From assembly GCA_016711045.1 (NCBI GenBank), contig JADJTT010000013.1:1-64000 (forward strand): a stretch of 64,000 bases of DNA, in the 5' to 3' direction. Source of the DNA: Saprospirales bacterium. GTDB taxonomy: Bacteria > Bacteroidota > Bacteroidia > Chitinophagales > Saprospiraceae. This document shows positions 9,294 through 17,900 of the stretch, piece after piece. Within the stretch, counting starts at the first letter, position 1, and each line of letters opens with the position of its first letter. The notes beneath the pieces are model-generated. The model saw only the letters and a list, made by a program, of their open reading frames with translations, ran no database searches and was not told the origin of the DNA. A program made the position numbers and the translations under genes.

Positions 9294-10232
9294 TTACTCG
9301 TCGATCAGGCCCCTTCCTTCTTTTTGAATCTTACCGTCTTTTTGCAATTTCTTCATCAGGCGGTCCAGGATGCCGTTGATGAAATCTTTACTCTTGTCGG
9401 TGCTGTACATTTTGGAGATTTCTACAAACTCGTTGATCGTCACCTTGGTGGGGATGGTGGGGAAGGCCATGAGCTCGACCAACGCCATTTTCAACAAGAT
9501 CATATCGATGATGGCTACGCGGTCGACATCCCAGTTTTTCAACGTGGGTTCGATCATTTCCAGGAGCTCGTCGTTTTGCTCAGAGACGGTGCGCAACAAC
9601 GTTTCCCCAAAGTCCCTCGTGGTCTCCTGTGCCGGGATGTATTCTTTCAGGAAATCTTCCGGCGCAGGAAGGGCCTTAAGCGTTTTCTTGATGCTGCCTA
9701 CCACCAGTGATTTATCATCCGACCAACTCGAAAAGAAGTCTTCTATCCGGTCATTGAAGACTTCATTGTTGGTACAGACCTTGAAAAGCTGAAGCAAGAT
9801 GTGCATATGCGCCTCCTCTCCTGCATCCTTGTCGGCCAAATAATTCAGGTAATCATCCGATTTGGCAAACTCGGTATACAACTGCCGGGTGATATCTTCA
9901 TCGATTTTATCCTCGGTATGATAGGCGCCTATGTATTTCAGCAATTCGAGGTTTTCCAGCAAGGAGCGCGTCAGCGGATTATCGCAGAGCTTGGTGTTGA
10001 ATTTTTTGTCCGCTTCAGAAGGGAGTAGCTTGGCATTCCGGCGGGTCGAATCGTCTTTGGCGTACAACGCCGCCTTCAATAACTGCCACAAATTGAACAA
10101 ATACAGCTCAAAGGATCGATTGACGCTTTGCCGGTATTGGGTCATGGCTTCCTTCAGTCCCATATCCTCGTCTCGATTCAACGAATACAGCACCTGCATA
10201 ACCTTGATACGTACATTTCTCCTGCTGAGCAT
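9294..10232 (-). CDS. nusB: Transcription antitermination factor NusB
   Basis: About 312 residues, the long NusB form usual in Bacteroidota. The N-terminus MLSRRNVRIKVMQVLYSLN is the standard NusB opening, so the ATG at 10232 is chosen over an upstream in-frame ATG that lies inside the neighbouring terminator hairpin. The C-terminal half has the canonical RNA-binding fold with DRVAIIDMILLKMALVEL and PTKVTINEFVEISKMYSTDKS. NusB binds boxA RNA with NusE/S10 and promotes antitermination of rRNA operons. Intact. Confidence 0.95.
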   Translation of the reverse strand: MLSRRNVRIKVMQVLYSLNRDEDMGLKEAMTQYRQSVNRSFELYLFNLWQLLKAALYAKDDSTRRNAKLLPSEADKKFNTKLCDNPLTRSLLENLELLKYIGAYHTEDKIDEDITRQLYTEFAKSDDYLNYLADKDAGEEAHMHILLQLFKVCTNNEVFNDRIEDFFSSWSDDKSLVVGSIKKTLKALPAPEDFLKEYIPAQETTRDFGETLLRTVSEQNDELLEMIEPTLKNWDVDRVAIIDMILLKMALVELMAFPTIPTKVTINEFVEISKMYSTDKSKDFINGILDRLMKKLQKDGKIQKEGRGLIDE

Positions 10233-10250
10233 AGGAATAAGTTTAATACA

Positions 10251-10284
10251 TAAAGAGAGCCCGATGGCCATCGGGCTCTCTTTA
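10251..10284 (-). terminator. Perfect 17-bp inverted repeat terminator
   Basis: Both 17-nt arms pair perfectly with no unpaired loop in the DNA (left arm TAAAGAGAGCCCGATGG). It sits 6 bp after the stop of the DoxX-family gene and 19 bp before the nusB start, so it probably ends the upstream minus-strand operon. The AT-rich outer ends supply a weak U-tract. Confidence 0.75.
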
Positions 10285-10289
10285 TGTAA

Positions 10290-11771
10290 TCATTTGTATT
10301 TCTCCATTACCTTCTCTGCCGAAGGTAGTTTGCTGATATGCCATTTCTTGACAACCGTCCCATTTTTCCAAAGTACCACTCCCGGGTTGGAACGGATGAT
10401 CGTTTTGAGCAGGATATCGTCTGCCAGGTAGAATGGATAGGCGCATTGGGCAGTATGGCGGAAGTCTTCGATCAGGGCCGGATCAACGTAGGAAGTGACG
10501 GCATATACTTTCCAGCCTGCTTTCTCGGCAGCTTCCATCAGTGGGTTGACCTTTTTCGTATAGCGCTTGACGTATTTTTCGTCGAAAGAATACTGAGATT
10601 CCGTGAGATCCCGGGGTGTCACCTTGTCGAGATTTCGGACGTACACGATAGAGTCCGTTCCTTCCAATTGGACGGTGTCCACAAGGAAGATAGAGTCTGT
10701 AACCGTGGTCGTCAGGGTTTGGGTGGAATGTGGAATTTTATAGGCGACCACCATCAGGCTGTAGCCGGGTTCAGCCAGGATCTCATCGGTCATAAAGTTG
10801 CCATCCTGGTCTTCCACATCAAACTCGCTGATCTTGGTGAAAGGGATCGCCGGCTCCGATTTGATCTGCTCGAAGGTGTATTGCTCTTTGGGGTAGTCGG
10901 CGTATTTCTTCATATACTCCTCATAGGGCAATTCTGTGACCGCGCCCGTTTCTTTATTCGTCAATTTATAGGCGAGGATCTCGACATTACCCTGCGCTTC
11001 TTCCTCCAGTATTCGTTGTTCCGCCACGTTGGTTCCTTCTTTAAATGGACGGAAATCTATATCGGGCAGGTTCCACACGTAGTTGCTCATGCAGTAGAGC
11101 ACCAGGGCAAGCGTGGAACCCCATACGATAGCCGAACGTCCCAACGGGGTCAGGATTCGGTGCATCTGTTTGGAGGTGAAGAGGAATATGAACGCAGGCA
11201 CCAACAGTACCAAATCCTTCATGAAGGAGACCTGGGGTTTAAATTTGACGAAGTCGCCAAAGCACCCGCAATCCGTCACCTTCATATTGCTATCCATAAA
11301 GGGCCCCCATTTGCTAAATTCAAAGAAGTTGACATCGAATGGGACATATCCGGTCAGATAAGTGAATCCGGTGAGGATGGTAAAGAACACGACGAGCAGG
11401 AAGAACAACCAGGCTGTGAGCTTAGGCTTGGCGCCGATGAGCAACATCACACCCAACACAATCTCAAATACGATCATGAATACCGAAAACGATACGGATG
11501 CCTCCGAGAGTCTGGGAAAAAGGGGTGCCAGAAAAGAGAACCAGGTGTGTTGGAAAAGGGACTCAAATTCGGCAAAGTATTGCTCCATCTTGTAAGCGGT
11601 GCCAAGGGGGTCAATAGCTTTTACCGCCCCTGAAAACACAAACAAGGCGCCGGTGAAACTTTGCAAATAAGAGATAAACAGGTTTTTATGTGCCCGGAAT
11701 CCGAGGGCCACCACCGCTGTCCATACCAGGGCTATTACGGCGATCATCAGGACCATTGTAGCGATTGACAT
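10290..11771 (-). CDS. DoxX-family membrane protein (BT_3928 type)
   Basis: A 493-residue inner-membrane protein. The first 250 residues hold about six hydrophobic segments with DoxX features (FTGALFVFSGAVKAIDPLGT) and a conserved Cys motif, VTDCGCFGD, in the periplasmic loop. The C-terminal 240 residues look like a soluble thioredoxin-fold-like domain with no CxxC. Bacteroidota relatives are annotated as BT_3928-family proteins of unknown function; a redox or quinone-linked role is inferred from the DoxX fold and DCGC motif. It lies 14 bp downstream of DUF1599, an arrangement conserved in the phylum. Confidence 0.85.
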   Translation of the reverse strand: MSIATMVLMIAVIALVWTAVVALGFRAHKNLFISYLQSFTGALFVFSGAVKAIDPLGTAYKMEQYFAEFESLFQHTWFSFLAPLFPRLSEASVSFSVFMIVFEIVLGVMLLIGAKPKLTAWLFFLLVVFFTILTGFTYLTGYVPFDVNFFEFSKWGPFMDSNMKVTDCGCFGDFVKFKPQVSFMKDLVLLVPAFIFLFTSKQMHRILTPLGRSAIVWGSTLALVLYCMSNYVWNLPDIDFRPFKEGTNVAEQRILEEEAQGNVEILAYKLTNKETGAVTELPYEEYMKKYADYPKEQYTFEQIKSEPAIPFTKISEFDVEDQDGNFMTDEILAEPGYSLMVVAYKIPHSTQTLTTTVTDSIFLVDTVQLEGTDSIVYVRNLDKVTPRDLTESQYSFDEKYVKRYTKKVNPLMEAAEKAGWKVYAVTSYVDPALIEDFRHTAQCAYPFYLADDILLKTIIRSNPGVVLWKNGTVVKKWHISKLPSAEKVMEKYK

Positions 11772-11785
11772 AGGATGAATTCAGT

Positions 11786-12388
11786 TTACGAGTTTATAAG
11801 TTTATTTTCGGTCAGTTTGATGAGGGCAAAAACGGCATAATTGACGATATCCCGGTAATTGGCATCCAGGCCTTCCGAGATGAGGGTTTTGCCTTTGTTA
11901 TCTTCGATCTGTTTGATGCGTAGGAGTTTCATCAGGATGATGTCGGTCAGCGAACTGATGCGCATATCGCGCCATATCTCGCCGTAGTCGTGGTTTTTAT
12001 CGGCCATCAGATCACGGGTGGTCTTCGCCTCGGTTTCATAGCGACTGCGCACGACATCGAGCGGCATCTCGAGTGGATCCCGGTCGGTTAAAGAAAGTTG
12101 TATGAGGGAAATAAGGCTGTAATTGACCAACCCGATGAATTCATTATCGATCGAGTCGTCGACCTTTTGCGCACCCTTTTCTTCAATGCTCCGGATGCGG
12201 CTGGCCTTGATAAGCAACTGGTCGGTCAGGGAAGTAAGGCGCAGGATGCGCCAGGCAGTGCCGTAATCGGCGGTCTTCGCCAGGAAGATTTCCTTGCACC
12301 GTTCAATGATCTGGTCGTATTGCTCGAGGGTCTTTTCCACGCGGGCCCGTATTTTGGGCAAAGATAATAAAGTAAGTGCAGATAGCAC
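11786..12388 (-). CDS. DUF1599-domain protein (tandem duplicate)
   Basis: About 200 residues built from two copies of the same unit. Repeat 1 has KTADYGTAWRILRLTSLTDQ and repeat 2 has KNHDYGEIWRDMRISSLTD, each followed by a helix with IRSIEE or IKQIED and then a VNYSLISLIQL or VNYAVFALIKL helix. Function unknown; the family is associated with nucleotide modification genes elsewhere, but here it is a housekeeping neighbour of the DoxX gene. The start is uncertain: GTG at 12388 has a purine-rich stretch immediately before it, and a downstream GTG at VEKTLEQYD is possible. Confidence 0.85.
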   Translation of the reverse strand: MLSALTLLSLPKIRARVEKTLEQYDQIIERCKEIFLAKTADYGTAWRILRLTSLTDQLLIKASRIRSIEEKGAQKVDDSIDNEFIGLVNYSLISLIQLSLTDRDPLEMPLDVVRSRYETEAKTTRDLMADKNHDYGEIWRDMRISSLTDIILMKLLRIKQIEDNKGKTLISEGLDANYRDIVNYAVFALIKLTENKLINS

Positions 12389-12416
12389 CCCTCTCTTTGT
12401 TAACCGGGTGTGAATA

Positions 12417-13013
12417 TCAGAATCGCAAAGACAATCCGATGCCCTGACTGGCTGGCTCCAATTGGTTTATCAGGCCTGGAATATCGGAGTTTAAGGTAGA
12501 AATCCAGAAATAAGACCCCAGGTCGAAGAGGAACAGGAAGGCGCCCTGCAACACGATCGATTGACCAAATCCCTTCAGCCGATCCGGCTTCTTTTCCAGG
12601 GGCGTGTTTTTAGAGCGCTCCATCAGATAGGCGCCCCCCAGCATATAGCCCACATCCAGCCCCGCATTGAACAAGAGTATCTTTTGAAACCCGTAGTGGC
12701 TGTCCATGCTCTCAAACAAGCCCATTCCTGCCGCATCGAGCTTTCGCAAGCCCAGGTAACCTGCTCCGGCAATGACCAGGTTGACGGCATTCCACCCGAT
12801 GTTCATCTGGTGGAAATATTTGGTTTCCCCTGTTGTTCGACCTTGCAGTACTGCTCCGGCCGCCATATTGCCGATGGCCCAGGTGCCCAGAATGGTCATA
12901 GCGGTTCGTTGCCGTTGCAGGCGGGACTGATTAAAGGCTTCCAGGGAAGTGGTTTGGGAAAAGGTCAGGAAGCTAAGGCACAGTAAGGTGGAGAGGATGA
13001 AGAATTTTTTCAT
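12417..13013 (-). CDS. Bacteroidota membrane protein, DUF6992-like
   Basis: About 198 residues. A signal peptide (MKKFFILSTLLCLSFLTFSQ) fixes the ATG at 13013; the longer open frame upstream overlaps the gamma-glutamyltransferase gene and lacks coding character. The mature part has four or so hydrophobic segments, including TILGTWAIGNMAAGAVLQG and YFHQMNIGWNAVNLVIAGAG, a pattern seen in a conserved Bacteroidota family of unknown function. The family name is a recollection, not a search result. Confidence 0.65.
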   Translation of the reverse strand: MKKFFILSTLLCLSFLTFSQTTSLEAFNQSRLQRQRTAMTILGTWAIGNMAAGAVLQGRTTGETKYFHQMNIGWNAVNLVIAGAGYLGLRKLDAAGMGLFESMDSHYGFQKILLFNAGLDVGYMLGGAYLMERSKNTPLEKKPDRLKGFGQSIVLQGAFLFLFDLGSYFWISTLNSDIPGLINQLEPASQGIGLSLRF

Positions 13014-13095
13014 GTTGAATTTTCTCTTACAACTCAAAAAGAAGTCATTTGTTCCGGAGTACACAAAAGAACATGGGGCAAAATTGTGTGCCATT

Positions 13096-14787
13096 TTACC
13101 CCGCATCGTCATCCGGATTCCTCGGATCTCCCGCCCCACAACGCCGTCCATCGGGCAGGATCTGTATGGCTTTCACTCGCCCGATCGATTTTTTCTCCAC
13201 CAGCGTATGGCCCTTTGCCTGTAGCGCAGCTTTCAAGGCCGGACTGATCTCCACCTCCTCCAGCCAAACTTCATCCGGCAGCCATTGATGGTGAATGCGG
13301 GGCGCCGCGACGGCAGCAGGCAGGTCCATATCGTACTCCACCACGTTCAGGATTACCTGGAGGATAGAGGTGATGATGGTCGACCCTCCCGGCGACCCCA
13401 GCACCATGTACAACTGCCCGTCCTTTTCCACGATGGTCGGGGTCATCGAACTGAGCATGCGCTTGCCGGGCTCGATGGCGTTGGCTTCGCCACCCACCAA
13501 CCCGAATTGATTGGGCACACCGGGCTTGATACTAAAATCGTCCATTTGATTATTCAGAAAGAAGCCGGCGCCGCCCACTACCACTTTGCTCCCATAATTG
13601 GAATTGAGGGTAGTGGTGATGCCCACAGCCATACCCTCCGCATCGACCACCGAAGTGTGGGTGGTCTCAAAATGCTCCAGCTTGACGGAAAATTCCCCCC
13701 GTTGGGTCTGCGCGCTGGAGGAAGCGCTGTCGGGCGAAAAGTCGGCCATACGCTGGGCCAAATAAGCTTCATTCAGTAGAGAGTCGACCGGCACATCGAA
13801 GAAGTCCGGATCGCCCAGGTAGTAGGCCCGGTCGGCATAAGCCCTGCGCATGGCTTCGATCATGACGTGCAGGGAAGCGGGATCATTTGGCTTAAGGTGG
13901 TAGTGCTCCAGAATATGCAGCATTTGGAGCAAGGCTACGCTGCCGCTTGAGGGCGGAGGCATGGAGATGATCCGGTAGTTTTTGTATGGGCCCACCAGGG
14001 GGGCTCGCCAAACCGCATTGTATTGGTCGAGGTCTGCCTGCGTGATAATGCCGCCCCCTCGTTCCATCTCTTCCAGCAGCAGTCGGGCTGTTTCTCCCTG
14101 GTAAAATCCATCGGGGCCATCGTCCCGGATGCGTTCCAGGGTGGCGGCCAGTTCGGGTTGCACCAACAGGTCGCCGGTTTTCCAGGTCTTTTCGACCGCG
14201 AATGGATTGGGGGAGGTATTGTATTTCAGGAAATCGGATTGGAATTTATTCAGGCGCTCCGCTTCGACCTCGGTAATGCGAAAGCCTTTTTTTGCCAGGT
14301 GGATGGCGGGCCCCAAGAGATCGCCGAAGTCATTCAGGCGGCCGTATTTGCGGTGTGCTTCGTACAGCCCTCGCACGGTTCCTGGCACGCCTACAGCAAG
14401 GTGGCCGTAGAGACTGGCATCTTGGATGACTTCTCCGAGGCTGTCGAGGTACATATTCCGACTACTTGCCAACGGGGCTTTTTCCCGGTAATCCAGTGCA
14501 TCGATCTGTCCTTCCGGCGTGCGCAAAACTAAAAAGCCCCCGCCGCCCAGATTTCCGGCACGCGGACAGACCACTGCCAGCGCAAACTGGACGGCGATAG
14601 CTGCGTCAATTGCATTGCCCCCTTTTTCAAATATCGCATGCCCTGCCTGCACTGCAAGCGGATGGGCGGCAGCGATCATATCGCCGGTAGAGTAGGCCGT
14701 TTTCTGGGCGGTGTAGGAGGGGATTTCCCTACAAGAAATTAATAGAAAAAGGAACGAAAACAGGAGGTAGATAACTGACTTTGTCAT
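13096..14787 (-). CDS. ggt: Gamma-glutamyltransferase (lipoprotein)
   Basis: A 563-residue periplasmic enzyme that cleaves or transfers the gamma-glutamyl group of glutathione. The start MTKSVIYLLFSFLFLLISC gives a lipoprotein signal with Cys at about residue 19, so the ATG at 14787 is chosen. Family motifs: AAHPLAVQAGHAIFEKGGNA near the N-terminus, GNLGGGGFLVL, and the autoprocessing/nucleophile site ETTHTSVVDAEG, where the small subunit begins at Thr. Later motifs include GKRMLSSMTPTIV and LGSPGGSTII, the latter from the oxyanion region. Length and motif order are normal and the frame is intact. Confidence 0.95.
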   Translation of the reverse strand: MTKSVIYLLFSFLFLLISCREIPSYTAQKTAYSTGDMIAAAHPLAVQAGHAIFEKGGNAIDAAIAVQFALAVVCPRAGNLGGGGFLVLRTPEGQIDALDYREKAPLASSRNMYLDSLGEVIQDASLYGHLAVGVPGTVRGLYEAHRKYGRLNDFGDLLGPAIHLAKKGFRITEVEAERLNKFQSDFLKYNTSPNPFAVEKTWKTGDLLVQPELAATLERIRDDGPDGFYQGETARLLLEEMERGGGIITQADLDQYNAVWRAPLVGPYKNYRIISMPPPSSGSVALLQMLHILEHYHLKPNDPASLHVMIEAMRRAYADRAYYLGDPDFFDVPVDSLLNEAYLAQRMADFSPDSASSSAQTQRGEFSVKLEHFETTHTSVVDAEGMAVGITTTLNSNYGSKVVVGGAGFFLNNQMDDFSIKPGVPNQFGLVGGEANAIEPGKRMLSSMTPTIVEKDGQLYMVLGSPGGSTIITSILQVILNVVEYDMDLPAAVAAPRIHHQWLPDEVWLEEVEISPALKAALQAKGHTLVEKKSIGRVKAIQILPDGRRCGAGDPRNPDDDAG

Positions 14788-14799
14788 GGCAATTTCTAT

Positions 14800-14900
14800 T
14801 AAACCGCGAAGACGCAAAGGACGCGAAGAAATCTGTCATTCGCAATGGCCAGAATTGCCAAAGTTAGACCTCTTCGTGTCCTTTGCGTCTTCGCGGTTTA
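14800..14900. repeat. Long 30-bp inverted repeat (CGCGAAGACGCAAAGG type)
   Basis: Left arm 14800-14829 and right arm 14871-14900 are reverse complements with one mismatch, separated by 41 bp. The core CGCGAAGACGCAAAGGACGC resembles a dispersed palindrome seen in many environmental bacterial genomes (recollection). The right arm includes the stop codon of the alpha-2-macroglobulin gene, and the element ends 12 bp before the ggt start region. It could act as a transcription stop, an mRNA 3'-end stabiliser, or a non-autonomous (REP/MITE-like) insertion. Confidence 0.8.
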
Positions 14901-17900
14901 CAAAGTAACCTCCACCCATCGTCCGGCCTCATGGGCGTGGATCTGGTCGTCGTACATAGCCTCCACTGCCGTGGCGGGCAAATAATATCTACCCTGGTAC
15001 GCGGCGTTGAGCCTTATGCGGAAGATCTGCGTCTTACCGGGATAAAGGTCGAAGAACGTGTACACCCGGTCATCGCGGATATCCTGATATTCCGGCCGGG
15101 ACGTATTGTTGAAATACTCCAGGTCATCCATGCGGGAGTTGATGATCTCCCAACCGGAAGGGAATACCTGGTCGATGGCCATTTCGTAGTAGGCATAGCT
15201 GAACGGGAAGTTGGGGTGGGTCACCGATACTTCGGCGATAAAATCCGTGCCTTGCTTCAGCTGGCTGACATTGAGCGGCGTACCGCTGGTCGTTTTATAG
15301 CTCACCTGCATATTCACATTTTCATTGGCGCTCGACTCCTTACCGATCAGCGGCTGGCCGGAGGAGATGACCCGCACGTAGAGCATGCCGTTGGAGGTGT
15401 TCTTCAGCTTCAGGTTGCCCGCCGTGCCGCTAAGCGCGACTTGCATGACCGGGCTGTCGGCGCCGGCATCAGTCGCCGCTTGCGCGTCCATCTGGTATTG
15501 GAACCGGATCCCGCTTGCCGGCGGATAGGCCGCAGCGTATTTACCGATCCCGATCAGGGAATACCCGATCTCCTGGGTGCTAAACCAGCGCATTTTGCCG
15601 ACCTCTTCCGCCAAAACCCGCACGAGCTTGGCCGCATCTTCCTTGCGATCGAGCTGTACCAGCGTTTCGAGGATCATCGCTTTGTCGCGGGTACTGGATC
15701 CATAAGAGCCCGCCAGTTCGCGGTAGTCGGCGACATCGGTGCCGAGGCCGTCCAGCATTTTGGTGGCGACTTCTTTTTGCCCTGCCAGCGCATACGCCGC
15801 TGCCAACCGCCACTTGGCGGTGGGATTCAGCTTGGCCTGCTCGCGGAGGCGGTTCATGGCGCCCATTTCCGGGTCTTTGGCCAGTGCGAGGGTATACAAG
15901 CGGTAGGATTGGGTCAATTCATTGGTGCTGTAAGAGTAGAATCCCTCCTGGTTTTGTTTGGGATCCCATAGCTTGGCCAGGCGCTTCTGGCCGGTCTTCC
16001 AACGGTCGATCATGCCGGAAGGCACGTTATATCCCAGTTTTTGGGCTTCCAGCAAGAAGTGGCCTGCATAGGAGTTGGACCAGTGGTTGACGGTATTTCC
16101 GCCGGGCCAATAGGTGAAGAGGCCTTCTGCGTTTTGGAAATTACGCAGCCGGTCGACGGTAGCCTGCACGTTTTTGGCCACCTCTTTTTTCTGCTCGTCG
16201 GTGAGTTTTAGGAGCCGGTCGACGTAGAGCTGCGGGAATCCGGAGGACAGCGTTTGTTCAATGCAGCCATAGGGGTAGCGCAACAGGTAATCCAGGTGCC
16301 GGCCCAGGTTGATGGCCGGCAGGGTAGACACCTCCAGGATTGCGCTATTAGTGCCTGCCATTCCGATGGGTTCATAACTCAGGTTCCATTCCTTCCCGGC
16401 ATCGACAGTGGTTTGGTCTACTTTGGTGACAAACGGGTTGGGGTTGCGCACCTGCAATTCGATTTCGTGCGAGGCTGCATACTTGCCGCCCTGTGCCTTG
16501 ATCGTAAATTTGGCGACCCCCACTTTTTCACCGACCGACACATCGAAATAGGCCATCTTTTCCCCCATTTTGGCGAAGGTGATGGTTTGCGTCTTGCTGC
16601 CGCCCCATTTCACAATACCGCTCGATTCTTCTACGGTGACGGTCACCTGATTGATGCCGTCCTCCATGGCAAATACATTGACGGGCAGCCGCAGTGATTC
16701 ACCCGGGCTGAGCACCCGTGGGAGGGTGGCCAGCAGCATCAGCGGCTTCTTCACCGGAATGGTTTGTTCGGCACTGCCGTATGCCCCGTCATCTACAGCC
16801 ACCACCATGGCGCGGACGGAGCCCACATAGTTGGGCATGGTGAATTCGTGTTTGGCTTTTTTCCCTTTTGCGAGGTAGAAAGGCCCTGCGCGGAGCACGA
16901 CGGGTTTAAAGCGCTGTGCGCCCTGATCGGCCGCGGGAGGTGTTATCTCTGCGCCGTCACCCCCTATGCTGAGGAGCCGTTCGAGCGAGCCGCCGTAGGC
17001 GCCCAGGACGTAATCGTAGACATCAAAGGTTTTCACGCCGAGGGCTTCGCGTGCATAGAAAACGTCCCACGGATTGGGGGTGTTGAAGTTGGTCAGGTCG
17101 AGTAGTCCGTCGTCGACGATAGCAACGGTGTAGGCCATAGCCCGGCCCTTGTTTTCAGATACTTCCACCGAAAAGGTCTTTTCCGGCTCCAGGGTTTTTG
17201 CTACGGCAATTTTGGGTTCCAGCCGGGTTTTGGGGTCTTCTACCGTGATGGGCGTCACGCCATACATCCGGATCGGAAGGTCGTTGTTGAGTTGATTGTG
17301 GGGCTGGATAAGCGACACATGGGCATAAACGGTCGGGGTCATCTCCGCAGTGGTCTTAAACGAAAAGGTATTTTCCCCGGCTTTGGCCTGTTCCCAGAAT
17401 GATTTGATAACCCGCGAACCGGTTTCCAGGGTCACCAGCACGCGGCTGTCGGCGCTGGCGGGGACGCGAAGTGTAACGGTCTCGCCCACCTCATACTTGG
17501 GTTTGTCGGAAGTAAAGGTGATCATGGCAGCCTCTTTGGGGCGGCCGCCGTCTTCTTCATCGTACCAGGGGTAGCCTGCGTAAAAATAGGTGCCTGCGCA
17601 GTGCCCGCTTTCCTCTTCGCAGACCCGGACCAGGTAACGGCCCCATTCTTCGGGCTTCACCTTCCAGGAGGCTTTTCCTTTGCTATCGGTCGTCACTTCC
17701 GTTTTTTCCAGGGCGTTAAAATGCGTACTGCTGGAATAATCGCCGTGGTAGTCTTCGTAGTTGGACCACCACCAGCGCCAGTCGACGCGGTAAAGGCCTA
17801 CGTTGAGTTTTTTATTCGCAAGTGGCTTGCCATCCGTGTCTACCGACACGAAAGCCAGCGGCACTTCATCCTTGACATCGTATTGATAATAGCCTTTCTT

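Noticed and set aside
10338..11633. 431-codon open frame on the plus strand
   Set aside because: Antisense to the DoxX-family gene, which has clear membrane helices and the DCGC motif; the plus frame reads as a His/Gln/Gly-rich shadow.
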